The notes beneath the pieces were generated by a model. It was not told the origin of the DNA. It did no database searches and saw only the letters and a program-made list of their open reading frames with translations. The position numbers and the translations under genes were made by a program. From positions 145,722,941 to 145,786,940 of the forward strand of contig NC_090320.1 in NCBI RefSeq assembly GCF_040869045.1: DNA of 64,000 bases, in the 5' to 3' direction. Every line of letters begins with the position of its first letter. The stretch's first letter is position 1. Shown in pieces: positions 27,431 through 40,372 of the stretch. Origin of the DNA: Eurosta solidaginis. Lineage: Eukaryota; Arthropoda; Insecta; Diptera; Tephritidae.

Positions 27431-30400
27431 TTAATACCCGTATTGGCAAATCTTATGCAATTTTTTTTAATTTCGAATAGGTGGCAATCATAAAGAGCAA
27501 CCCTACTCAAAAACTTCCCTATTGTAATGCGGAGTGTAATACCTTTCGTTTGATACCCATATCGGCATATCTCATTAATTTGTTTTAAATTTGAATAGGT
27601 GGCAACCCTAAATGGCAACCCTACTCAAAATATCGCTATTGTAATGCGGATTGAAATACCTTTCGTTTGATACCCATATTCGCATATCTCATGGAATTTT
27701 TTGAATTTCGAATAGGTGGCAACCCTATATGGCAACCCTACTCAAAAATGTCCCTTCTGTAATGCGGAGTGAAACACCTTTCGTTTGATACCCATATCGG
27801 CATATCTCATGCAATTTTTTGAATTTCGAATATATGGCAACCATAAATGGCAACCCTACTCAAAAATGTCCCTACTGTAATGCGGAGTGAAATACCTTTC
27901 GTTTGATACCCATATCGGCATATCATGCAATTTGTTTTAATTTCGAATAGGTGGCAACGCTAAGTGGAACCCCTACTCAAAAATGTCCCTATTGTAATGC
28001 GGAGTGAAGTACCTTTCTTTTGATACCCATATCGGCATATGTCATGAATTTTTTTTAAATTCGAATAGGTGGCAACCCTAAATGGCAAGCCCACTCAAAA
28101 ATATCGCTATTCTAATGCGGATTGAAATACCTTTCGTTTGATACCCATATCGGCATGTCTCAAGCAATTTTTTTTAATTTCGAATAGGTGGCAACCCTAA
28201 ATGGCAACCCTACTCAAAAATGCCCTATTCTAATGCGGAGTGAAATACTCTTCGTTTAATACCCATATTGGCATATCTCATCCAATTTTTTTTAATTTCG
28301 AATAGGTGCCAACCCTAAATGGAAACCCCACAAAAAATTTCGCTATTGTAATGCGGAGTGAAATACCTTTCGTTTGATACCCATATCGGCATATCTTATG
28401 AATTTTTTTTAATGTCGAATAGGTGGCAACCCCAAATGGCAACCGTACTTAAAAATGACCCTATTGTATTGCGGAGTGAATCGCCTTTCGTACGATACCA
28501 ATGACAGCATATCTCATGCAATTTTTTTTAAATTTAGAATAGGTGGCAACCCTAAATGGCAACCCTAGTCAAAAATGTCCCTATTTTAATGCGGAGTGAA
28601 ATACCTTTCGTTTGATACCCATCTCGGCATATCTCATGCAATTCTTTTTATTTCGAATAGGTGGCAACTCTAAATGGCAACCCTACTCAAAAATGCCATA
28701 TTCTAGGGCGGAGTGAAATACCATTCGTTTAATACCCATATTGGCATATTTTATGCGTTTTTTTAATTTCGAATAGGTGGTAACCCTAAGTAGCAACCCT
28801 ACTCAAAGATGTCCCTGTTGAAATACGTAGTGAAATACCTTTCGTTTGATACCCATATTGGCATATCTCATGCAATTTTTTTTATTTCGAATAGGTGGCA
28901 ACACTAAGTGGCAACCCTACTCAAAAATGCCCTATTCTAACGCGGAGTGAAATACCTTTCATTTAATACCCATATTGGCATGCTTTACGCATTTTTTTAA
29001 ATTTCGAATAGGTGGCAACCTTAAGTAGCAACCCCACTCAAAGATGTCCCTATTGTAATGCGGAGTGAAATACCTTTCGTTTGATACCCATATTGGCGTA
29101 TCTCATGCAAGTTTTTTTAAATTTCGAATAGGTGGTAACCCTAAATAGCAACCCTACTCAAAAATGTCCCTATTGTAATGCGGAGTGAAATACCTTTCGT
29201 TTGATACCCATATCGGCATATCTTATGAATTTTTTTAATGTCGAATAGGTGCCAACCGTACTCAAAAATGTCCCTATTGTAATGCGGAGTAAAATACCTT
29301 TCGTTTGATACCCATCTAGGCATATCTCATGCAATTTTTTTATTTCGAATAGGTGGCAACCCTAAATGGTAACCCTACTCAAAAATGCCATATTCTAGCG
29401 CGGAGTGAAGTACCTTTCGTTTAATACCCATATTGGCATATTTTATGCATTTTTTAATTCCGAATAGGTGGCAACCCTAAGTAGCAACCCTACTCAAAGA
29501 TGTCCCTATTGAAATGCGTAGTGAAATACCTTTCGTTTGATACCCATATTGGCATATCTCATGCAATTTTTTTAAAATTTCGAATAGGTGGCAACCCTAA
29601 ATAGCAGCCCAACTCAAAAATGTTCCTATTGTAATGCGGAGTGAAACACCTTTCGTTTGATACCCGTATCGGCATATCTCATGAATTTTTTGTTAATTTA
29701 GAATAGGTGGCAACCCTAAATGGCAACCCTACTCAAAAATGTCCCTATAGTAATGCGGAGTGAAACACTTTTCGTTTGATACCCATATCGGCATATCTCA
29801 TGAATTTTTTTTTAATTTCGAATAGGCGACAACCCTAAATGGCAGCCCTACTCAAAAATGTCCCTATTGTAATGCGGAGGGAAATACCTTTCGTTTGATA
29901 CCCATCTCGGCACATCTCATGCAATTTCTTCATTTTGCAACCCCAAGTAGCAACCCTACTCAAAGATGTCCCTATTGAAATGCGAAGTGAAATACCTTTC
30001 GTTTGATACCCATATTGACATATCTCATGCAATTTTTTTAATTTTGAATAGGTGGCAACCCTATATGGCAACCCTGCTTAAAAATGTCCCTACTGTAATG
30101 TGGAGTGAAATACCTTTCGTTTGATACCCATATCGGCATATCTCATCAATTTTTTGTTAATTTCGAATAGGTGGCAACCCTAAATAGCAACCCTCAAAAA
30201 TGTCCCTATCGTAATGCGAAGTGAAATACCTTTCGTTTGATACCCATATCGGCATATCTCATGCAATTTTTTTTATTTCGAATAGCTGGCAACCCTAAAT
30301 GGCAGCCCTACTCAAAAATTTCCCTATTGTGATGCGGAATGAAATACCTTTCGTTTGATACACATATCGGCATATCTCATGCATTTTTTTTAATTTCCAA

Positions 30401-33400
30401 AAGGTGGCAACCCTAAATGGAAACCCTACTCAAAAATGTCCCTATAGTAACGCGGAGTGAAACACCTTTCGTTTGATACACATGACGGCATATCTCATGC
30501 AATTTTTTTTTATTTAGAATAGGTGGCAACCCAAAATGGCAACCCACTCAAAAATGTCCCTATTGTAATGCGGAGGGAAATACCTTTCGTTTGATACCCA
30601 TCTCGGTATATCTCATGCAATTTCTTCATTTTGCAACCCCAAGTAGCAACCCTACTCAAAGATGTCCCTATTGAAATGCGGAGTGAAATACCTTTCGTTT
30701 GATACCCATATTGACATATCTCATGCATTTTTTTTAATTTTGAATAGGTGGCAACCCCATATGGCAACCCTGCTTAAAAATGCCCCTACTGTAATGTGGA
30801 GTGAAATACCTTTCGTTTGATACCCATATCGGCATATCTCATGAATTTTTTGTTAATTTCGAATAGGTGGCGACCTTAATGGCAACCCTACTCAAAAATA
30901 TCCCTATTGTAATGCGGAGTGAAATACCTTTCGTTTGATACCCATATCGGCATATCTCATGCAATTTTTTTTTAATTTCCAATAGGTGACAACTCTAAAA
31001 GGCAGCCCTACTCGAAAATGTCCCTATTGTAATGCGGAGTGAAATGCTTTTAGTTTGGTAACCATATCGGCATATCTCATGCAAGTTTTTTTATTTCGAA
31101 TAGCTGGCAACCCTAAATGGCAACCCTACTCAAAGATATCCCTATTGTAATGCGGAGTGAAATACCTTTCGTTTGATACCCATATCGGCATATCTCATGC
31201 AATTTTTTTTAATTTCCAATAGGTGGCAACTCTAAAAGGCAGCCCTACTCGAAAATGTCCCTATTATAATGCGGAGTGAAATACCTTTTGTTTGATACCC
31301 ATATCGGCATATCTCATGCAATTTTTTTTTAATTTCCAATAGGTGACAACTCTAAAAGGCAGCCCTACTCGAAAATGTCCCTATTGTAATGCGGAGTGAA
31401 ATACCTTTCGTTTGATACACATATCGGCATATCTCATGCATTTTTTTTAATTTCCAAAAGGTGGCAACCCTAAATGGAAACCCTACTCAAAAATTTCCCT
31501 ATTGTAATACAGAGTGAAATGCCTTTCGTTTGATGCCCATCTCGGCATATCTCATGCAATTTTTTTAATCTCGAATAGGTGGCAACGCTAAATGGCAACC
31601 CTACTCAAAAATGTCCCTATTGTAATTCGGAGTGAAATACCTTTCGTTTGATACCCATATCGGCATATCCAATGCAATTTTTTTTATTTCGAATAGGTGG
31701 CAACCCTAAATGGTAACCCTACTCAAAAATGTCCTTATTGTAATGCGGAGTGAAATAGCTTTCGTTTGATAACCATATCGGCATATCTCATGCAATTTTT
31801 TTTAATTTCGAATAGCTGGCAAACCTAAATGGCAACCCTACTCAAAAATATCCTTATTGTAATGCGGAGTGCAATACCTTTCGTTTGATAACCATATCGG
31901 CATATCTCATGCAATTTTATTTAATTTCGAATAGGTGGCAACCCTAAATGGCAACCCTACTAAAAAATGCCCTATTCTAATGCGGAGTGAAATACCTTTC
32001 GTTTAATACCCATATTGGCATATCTCACGCAATTTTTTTAATTTCGAATATGTGGCAACCTTAAATAGCAACCCTACTCAAAAATGTCCCTATTCTATTC
32101 TATTGTAATGCGGAGTGAAACAGCTTTCGTTTGATACCCATGACGGCATATCTCATGCAATTTTTTTTAATTTACAATAGGTGGCAACCATAAATGCCAA
32201 CCCTACTCAAAAATGTCCCTATTGTAATGCGGAGTGAAATACCTTTCGTTTGATACCCATCTCGGCATATCTCACGCAATTTTTTTATTTCGAATTGGTG
32301 GCAACCCTAAATGACAGCCCCACTCAAAAATGCCCTATTCTAACGCGGAGTGAAATACCTTTCGTTTAATACCCATATTGGCATATCTTATGCAATTTTT
32401 TTTAATTTCGAATAGGTGGCAATCCCAAAGAGCAACCCTACTCAAAAACTTCCCTATTGTAATGCGGAGTGGAATACCTTTCGTTTGATACCCATACCGG
32501 CATATCTCATGAATTTTTTTTAAATTCGAATAGGTGGCAACCCTAAATGGCAACCCTACTCAAAAATATCGCTATTGTAATGCGGATTGAAATACCTTTC
32601 GTTTGATACCCATATTCGCATATCTCATGGAATTTTTTGAATTTCGAATAGGTGGCAACCCTAAATGGCAACCCTACTCAAAAATGTCCCTACTGTAATG
32701 CGGAGTGAAATACCCTTCGTTTGATACCCATATCGACATATCTCATGCAATTTTTTGAATTTCGAATAGGTGGCAACCCTAAATGGCAACGCTACTCAAA
32801 AATGTCCCTACTGTAATGCGGAGTGAAACACCCTTCGTTTGATACCCATATCGACATATCTCATGCAATTTTTTGAATTTCGAATAGGTGGCAACCCTAA
32901 ATGGCAACCCTACTCAAAAATGTCCCTACTGTAATGCGGAGTGAAATACCTTTCGTTTGATACCCATATCGGCATATCTCATGCATTTTTTTAAATTTCG
33001 AATAGGTGGCAACCCCAAATGGCAACCCTACTCAAAAATGTCCCTATTGTAATGCGGAGTGAAATACCTTACGTTTAATACCCATATTGGCAAATCTCAT
33101 TCAATGTTTTTTAATTCCGAATAGGTGTCATCCCCAAATGGAAACCCTACTCAAAAATGTTCCTATTGTAATGCGGAGTGAAGTACCTTTCGTTTGATAC
33201 CCATATCGGCATATCTCATGAATTTTTTTTTAATTCGAATAGGTGGCAACCCTAAATGGCAACCCCACTCAAAAATATCGCTATTGTAATGCGGATTGAA
33301 ATACCTTTCGTTTGATACCCATATTCGCATATCTCATGGAATTTTTTGAATTTCAAATAGGTGGCAACCCTACTCAAAAATGTCCCTACTGTAATGCGGA

Positions 33401-33772
33401 GTGAAATATCTTTCGTTTGATACCCATCTCGGCATATGTCATGCAATTTTTTTATTTTGAATTGGTGGCAAACCTAAATGGCAGCCCCACTCAAAAATGC
33501 CCTATTCTAACGCGGAGTGAAACACCTTTCGTTTGATACCCATGACGGCATATCTCATGCAATTTTTTTTAATTTACAATAGGTGGCAACCATAAATGGC
33601 AACCCTACTCAAAAATGTCCCTATTGTAATGCGGAGTGAAATACCTTTCGTTTGATACGCATCTCGGCATATGTCATGCAATTTTTTTTATTTTGAATTG
33701 GTGGCAACCCTAAATGGCAGCCCCACTAAAAAATTACCTATTCTAACGCGGAGTGAAATACCTTTCGTTTAA
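27431..33772 (+). repeat. 118-bp satellite array, block 3 (forward)
   Basis: Forward monomers follow the right TTAA of copy 2 in an order that parallels block 2 with some monomers lost. The GAGTATATGG-like monomer near 18918 corresponds to 27830, the CTTCATTTTGCAACCCC monomers at about 21680 and 22377 to about 29928 and 30625 (both pairs 697 bp apart), and the TTCTATTCTATTG monomer near 23729 to 32093. Near 32340-32440 is an uninterrupted version of the piggyBac target monomer. The block ends with TTAA at 33769-33772. No gene is seen. Confidence 0.96.
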
Positions 33773-35554
33773 CCCATTTACGCCCAAACAAAGACCGTTA
33801 GTATTTTTTTATATTTATTTGCAGTTTTGTCATCTTACAAATCACATTAATTAAGTTTAGTATTACAAATTTACGAAAAAGTGATAAAAGTTGACTTTTG
33901 AGGGTGTACTTTATTTAGTACAGCGGGCACTTATGAGTGATATATTTTAAAACATTCTTTGTCAATGTATAACGTTTATTGGCATCCTGTACATTGTCAT
34001 TTTATTCGCGTATGACACAAAACATATCGGAGCTGTTTGGGAAGCTTTCCAGGGTTATTTCCGTTGTTCCTGTTTGGACCTGCTACGATACAGCCGGATG
34101 GACGAGCTTTGTTGACGTTACGGTTCTTAAGGTAGCTCCGAGCAATGTGCCTTCTGAAAGCCAATTGGTCGAACCTATTTTCGCTAGATAAAGTATGTAG
34201 ACGCCAAGTGTTAGATATGCTCATATCAAGCATTTATGTGAAGATAACCCACAACCATTTTTACCACGAATACCAATGCGATTTTCACGCATTGTTCCAG
34301 TTGCTTTATATCCAGTTTTTTTCAAGTCTCGCAGTAAATCACAATTAGTAAAAAATTGTGAAAATAATTTGTATGTTCCTCGGTATCGAAGGCATTTTTA
34401 GTAACAACGATTTGACAACTCTATGACCTTTTGAGGTGACAGCTGTTTTTCCGCAATATACATCAAAAACATAGGAGTAACCATCAGAACTGGCTGCTAC
34501 CCTGTTTTTGTAACCGAATCTAATTGACTTACCTCGAATGAATTGCTTAGAGGGATGGTGGCCATAATATTTTATCATTGATTCGACGATCGAAATGTTC
34601 TCATGAAATATCCCGTTCTGAAAAAACTTTTGAATCCATAGGTCATGCAGGGGTCTAATTTTGAGCATCTTATCATTGTTGCAAGGCTATTATCAACTAA
34701 GTGAAAGTTTCGTTTCGTGACATACCGTTCGACACAATAGAATCATCAAGATCTTCGTCATAACTCCAATATTGGCGCTCACGTGGTAGTCTATGATAGC
34801 CAGATAGCATTAGGATACCCAAAAATCTCCGTAGGTCATCATAGTCCAGTACGAAGTCATGCCTATTATTTTAGGCAGCATACAGGTTAGTGTTCTGCTT
34901 GATCAAATGGAGTACCTCCTCATCAAATATTTTTTTCAAAAATCTCTACCGACGAAAGGTTAGGTAGCTGTTCAATAACTTCGACTTTTCGCGATGAGCA
35001 ATCATTATTCATAAACTGGGAGGAGTAAGACGGCGTGCATTTTTCCATTTTGGCCGTGAGTCAGACGTATTTAAACGTGTTCTTTTGCTACACAAGGGTT
35101 CGTCATAACTATCGTTCCATTCAGTATCGTCATCGAAGTTCGCATTACGGTGCATGAACATACATATCACATGTGCCCTTTGTACTAAAAAAGCGACAGT
35201 TGACTAAATGACTTCCTAAATCCTGCAAATCACAAACATTTACACGCACGGCACTAAATAAGATTAGCTTTGTGTTTTTACATTTTAAAATTATGAATAT
35301 TTAAATGGTAATTCCAATATTTTAATGAAAAATCGCTCATTTTTCTTTTGACTAACTCCGATGTGAAAACTGCATGTGCAAATGTCAAAATCTGGAGTCA
35401 TCTGTTATACCAATTTATCTATAATCTTAGGCAAAACGAAGATAATATTACAAGGTGGCTGCACATCTAAATAGTTTTGTTATAAAAGTCGTAGCAAAGT
35501 TTTAGGCATGGCTTGTATTGGTGTCGTTTATATAGTACAGAGAGCGCAAATGGG
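33773..35554 (-). mobile_element. piggyBac-type transposon, copy 3 (most complete)
   Basis: Flanked on both sides by intact TTAA (33769-33772 and 35555-35558). It starts CCCATTTACGCCC and ends GAGCGCAAATGGG. At 1782 bp it is the longest and best-preserved copy: it keeps the 117-bp segment lost from copy 2 and the right end lost from copy 1. A TAGTACAG motif occurs in the same orientation near both ends (about 33916 and 35533). Full-length piggyBac elements are usually about 2.4 kb or more, so even this copy is internally deleted. Confidence 0.95.
33931..35200 (-). pseudogene. Dead piggyBac transposase, copy 3
   Basis: This copy has the longest uninterrupted piece of the family (34345-34668). 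It runs from MLKIRPLHDLW through ISIVESMIKYYGHH, KQFIRGKSIRFGYK and YVFDVYCGK. Its downstream FRRHIAR block is at 33997-34233, with the cysteine-rich tail after a TGA. As in the other copies, the first catalytic Asp is Val and the second is His, so both losses predate the spread of the three copies. The segment that should carry the third catalytic Asp is missing. A few bases are lost near 34678 relative to copies 1 and 2. Confidence 0.87.
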
Positions 35555-35699
35555 TTAATACCCGTATTGGCATATCTTATGCAATTTTTTTTAATTTCGA
35601 ATAGGTGGCAATCCTAAAGAGCAACCCTACTCAAAAACTTCCCTATTGTAATGCGGAGTGGAATACCTTTCGTTTGATACCCATATCGGAATATCTCAT

Positions 35700-37757
35700 T
35701 AATTTTTTTTAAATTGGAATAGGTGGCAACCCTAAATGGCAACCCTACTCAAAAATATCGCTATTGTAATGCGGATTGAAATACCTTTCGTTTGATACCC
35801 ATATTCGCATATCTCATGGAATTTTTTGAATTTCGAATAGGTGGCAACCCTAAATGGCAACCCTACTCAAAAATGTCCCTACTGTAATGCGGAGTGAAAT
35901 ACCTTTCGTTTGATACCCATATCGACATATCTCATGCAATTTTTTGAATTTCGAATATATGGCAACCATAAATGGCAACCCTACTCAAAAATGTCCCTAC
36001 TGTAATGCGGAGTGAAATACCTTTCGTTTGATACCCATATCGGCATATCATGCAATTTGTTTTAATTTCGAATAGGTGGCAACGCTAAGAGGAACCCCTA
36101 CTCAAAAATGTCCCTATTGTAATTCGGAGTGAAGTACCTTTCGTTTGATACCCATATCGGCATATCTCATGAATTTTTGTTAAATTCGAATAGGTGGCAA
36201 CCCTAAATGGCAACCCCACTCAAAAATATCGTTATTCTAATGCGGATTGAAATACCTTTCGTTTGATACCCATATCGGCATGTCTCAAGCAATTTTTTTT
36301 TAATTTCGAGTAGGTGGCAACCCTAAATGGCAACCCTACTCAAAAATGCCCTATTCTAATGCGGAGTGAAATACTCTTCGTTTAATACCCATATTGGCAT
36401 ATCTCATGCAATTTTTTTTTAATTTCGAATAGGTGTCAACCCTAAATGGAAACCCCACAAAAAATTTCGCTATTGTAATGCGGAGTGAAATACCTTTCGT
36501 TTGATACCCATATCGGCATATCTTATGAATTTTTTTTAATGTCGAATAGGTGGCAACCCCAAATGGCAACCGTACTTAAAAATGTCCCTATTGTATTGCG
36601 AAGTGAATCGCCTTTCGTACGATACCAATGATAGCATATCTCATGCAATTTTTTTTAAATTTAGAATAGGTGGCAACCCTAAATTGCAACCCTACTCAAA
36701 AATGTCCCTATTGTAATGCGGAGTGAAATACCTTTCGTTTGATACCCATATCGGCATATCTTATGAATTTTTTTTAATGTCGAATAGGTGGCAACCCTAA
36801 ATGGCAACCGTGCTCAAAAATGTTCCTATTGTAATGCGGAGTGAAACGCCTTTCATTTGATACCCATGACGGCATATCTCATCCAATTTTTTTTTAATTT
36901 AGAATAGGGTACAACCCTAAATGGCATCCCTACTCAAAAATGTCCCTATTGTAATGCGGAGTGAAATACCTTTCGTTTGGTACCCATCTAGGCATATCTC
37001 ATGCAATTTATTTATTTCGAATAGGTGGCAACCCTAAATGGCAACCCTGCTCAAAAATGACATATTCTAGCGCGGAGTGAAGTACCTTTTGTTTAATACC
37101 CATATTGGCAAATTTTATGCATTTTTTAATTCCGAATAGGTGGCAACCCTAAGTAGCAACCCTACTCAAAGATATCCCTATTGAAATGCGTAGTGAAATA
37201 CCTTTCGTTTGATACCCATATTGGCATATCTCATGCAATTTTTTTAAAATTTCGAATAGGTGGCAACCCTAAATAGCAGCCCTACTCAAAAATGTTCCTA
37301 TTGTAATGCGGAGTGAAACACCTTCCGTATGATACCCATATCGGCATATCTCGTGCGATTTTTTTTAATTTCGAATAGGTGGCAACCCTAAATAGCAACC
37401 CTACTCAAAAATGTCCCTATTGTAATGCGGAGTGAAATACCTTTCGTTTGATACCCATAGTGGCATATCTCATGCAATTTTTTTCAATTTTGAAAAGGTG
37501 GCAGCCCTATATGGCAACCCTGCTTAAAAATGTCCCTACTGTAATGCGGAGTGAAGTACCTTTCGTTTGATACCCGTATCGGCATATCTCATGAATTTTT
37601 TGTTAATTTCGAATAGGTGGCAACCCTAAATGGCAACCCTACTCAAAAATGTCCCTATAGTAATGCGGAGTGAAACACTTATCGTTTGATACCCATATCG
37701 GCATATCTCATGAATTTTTTTTTAATTTCGAATAGGTGACAACCCTAAATGGCAGCC
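35700..37757 (+). repeat. Recent 2.6-kb-period satellite duplication, left copy
   Basis: About 2.06 kb is almost identical to 38314-40372 at a constant offset of 2614 bp. It shares rare variants such as TACCCATAGTGGC, GGCATCCCTACTC and TTTGAAAAGGTGGC. Only scattered differences were noticed, mostly single bases and T-run lengths. The match ends where this copy has CTACTACTCAAAC (37760). Confidence 0.85.
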
Positions 37758-38313
37758 CTACTACTCAAACATGTCCCTATTGTAATGCGGAGGGAAATAC
37801 CTTTCGTTTGATACCCATATCGGCATATCCAATGCAATTTTTTTTATTTCGAATAGGTGGCAACCCTAAATGGCTACCCTACTCAAAAATGTCGTTATTG
37901 TAATGCGGAGTGAAATACCTTTCGTTTAATACCCATATTGGCATATCTCATGCAATTTTTTTATTTCGAATATGTGGCAACCCTAAATAGAAACCCTACT
38001 AAAAAATGTCCCTATTCTATTCTATTGTAATGCGGAGTGAAACACCTTTCGTTTGATACCCATGACGGCATATCTCATGCAATTTTTTTTAATTTACAAT
38101 AGGTGGCAACCATAAATGGCAACCCTACTTAAAAATGTCCCTATTGTAATGCGGAGTGAAATACCTTTCGTTTAATACCCATATTGGCATATCTTATGCA
38201 ATTTTTTTTAATTTCGAATAGATGGCAATCCTAAAAGGAGCCCTACTCAAAAACTTCCCTATTGTAATGCGGAGTTTAATACCTTTCGTTTGATACCCAT
38301 ACCTGCATATCTT

Positions 38314-40372
38314 ATGAATTTTTTTTAAATTCGAATAGGTGGCAACCCTAAATGGCAACCCTACTCAAAAATATCGCTATTGTAATGCGGATTGAAATAC
38401 CTTTCGTTTGATACCCATATTCGCATATCTCATGGAATTTTTTGAATTTCGAATAGGTGGCAACCCTAAATGGCAACCCTACTCAAAAATGTCCCTACTG
38501 TAATGCGGAGTGAAATACCTTTCGTTTGATACCCATATCGACATATCTCATGCAATTTTTTGAATTTCGAATATATGGCAACCATAAATGGCAACCCTAC
38601 TCAAAAATGTCCCTACTGTAATGCGGAGTGAAATACCTTTCGTTTGATACCCATATCGGCATATCATGCAATTTGTTTTAATTTCGAATAGGTGGCAACG
38701 CTAAGTGGAACCCCTACTCAAAAATGTCCCTATTGTAATGCGGAGTGAAGTACCTTTCGTTTGATACCCATATCGGCATATCTCATGAATTTTTGTTAAA
38801 TTCGAATAGGTGGCAACCCTAAATGGCAACCCCACTCAAAAATATCGTTATTCTAATGCGGATTGAAATACCTTTCGTTTGATACCCATATCGGCATGTC
38901 TCAAGCAATTTTTTTTATTTCGAGTAGGTGGCAACCCTAAATGGCAACCCTACTCAAAAATGCCCTATTCTAATGCGGAGTGAAATTCTCTTCGTTTAAT
39001 ACCCATATTGGCATATCTCATGCAATTTTTTTTTAATTTCGAATAGGTGTCAACCCTAAATGGAAACCCCACAAAAAATTTCGCTATTGTAATGCGGAGT
39101 GAAATACCTTTCGTTTGATACCCATATCGGCATATCTTATGAATTTTTTTTAATGTCGAATAGGTGGCAACCCCAAATGGCAACCGTACTTAAAAATGTC
39201 CCTATTGTATTGCGAAGTGAATCGCCTTTCGTACGATACCAATGATAGCATATCTCATGCAATTTTTTTTAAATTTAGAATAGGTGGCAACCCTAAATTG
39301 CAACCCTACTCAAAAATGTCCCTATTGTAATGCGGAGTGAAATACCTTTCGTTTGATACCCATATCGGCATATCTTATGAATTTTTTTTAATGTCGAATA
39401 GGTGGCAACCCTAAATGGCAACCGTGCTCAAAAATGTTCCTATTGTAATGCGGAGTGAAACGCCTTTCATTTGATACCCATGACGGCATATCTCATCCAA
39501 TTTTTTTTTAATTTAGAATAGGTTACAACCCTAAATGGCATCCCTACTCAAAAATGTCCCTATTGTAATGCGGAGTGAAATACCTTTCGTTTGGTACCCA
39601 TCTAGGCATATCTCATGCAATTTATTTATTTCGAATAGGTGGCAACCCTAAATGGCAACCCTGCTCAAAAATGACATATTCTAGCGCGGAGTGAAGTACC
39701 TTTCGTTTAAAACCCATATTGGCAAATTTTATGCATTTTTTAATTCCGAATAGGTGGCAACCCTAAGTAGCAACCCTACTCAAAGATATCCCTATTGAAA
39801 TGCGTAGTGAAATACCTTTCGTTTGATACCCATATTGGCATATCTCATGCAATTTTTTTAAAATTTCGAATAGGTGGCAACCCTAAATAGCAGCCCTACT
39901 CAAAAATGTTCCTATTGTAATGCGGAGTGAAACACCTTCCGTATGATACCCATATCGGCATATCTCGTGCGATTTTTTTTAATTTCGAATAGGTGGCAAC
40001 CCTAAATAGCAACCCTACTCAAAAATGTCCCTATTGTAATGCGGAGTGAAATACCTTTCGTTTGATACCCATAGTGGCATATCTCATGCAATTTTTTTCA
40101 ATTTTGAAAAGGTGGCAGCCCTATATGGCAACCCTGCTTAAAAATGTCCCTACTGTAATGCGGAGTGAAGTACCTTTCGTTTGATACCCGTATCGGCATA
40201 TCTCATGAATTTTTTGTTAATTTCGAATAGGTGGCAACCCTAAATGGCAACCCTACTCAAAAATGTCCCTATAGTAATGCGGAGTGAAACACTTATCGTT
40301 TGATACCCATATCGGCATATCTCATGAATTTTTTTTTTAATTTCGAATAGGTGACAACCCTAAATGGCAACC
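38314..40372 (+). repeat. Recent 2.6-kb-period satellite duplication, right copy
   Basis: Right partner of 35700-37757. A 556-bp stretch (37758-38313) separates the two and is not part of the match. Near identity over about 17 monomers contrasts with ordinary neighbouring monomers, which differ at many positions. The duplication is therefore recent. Confidence 0.85.
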
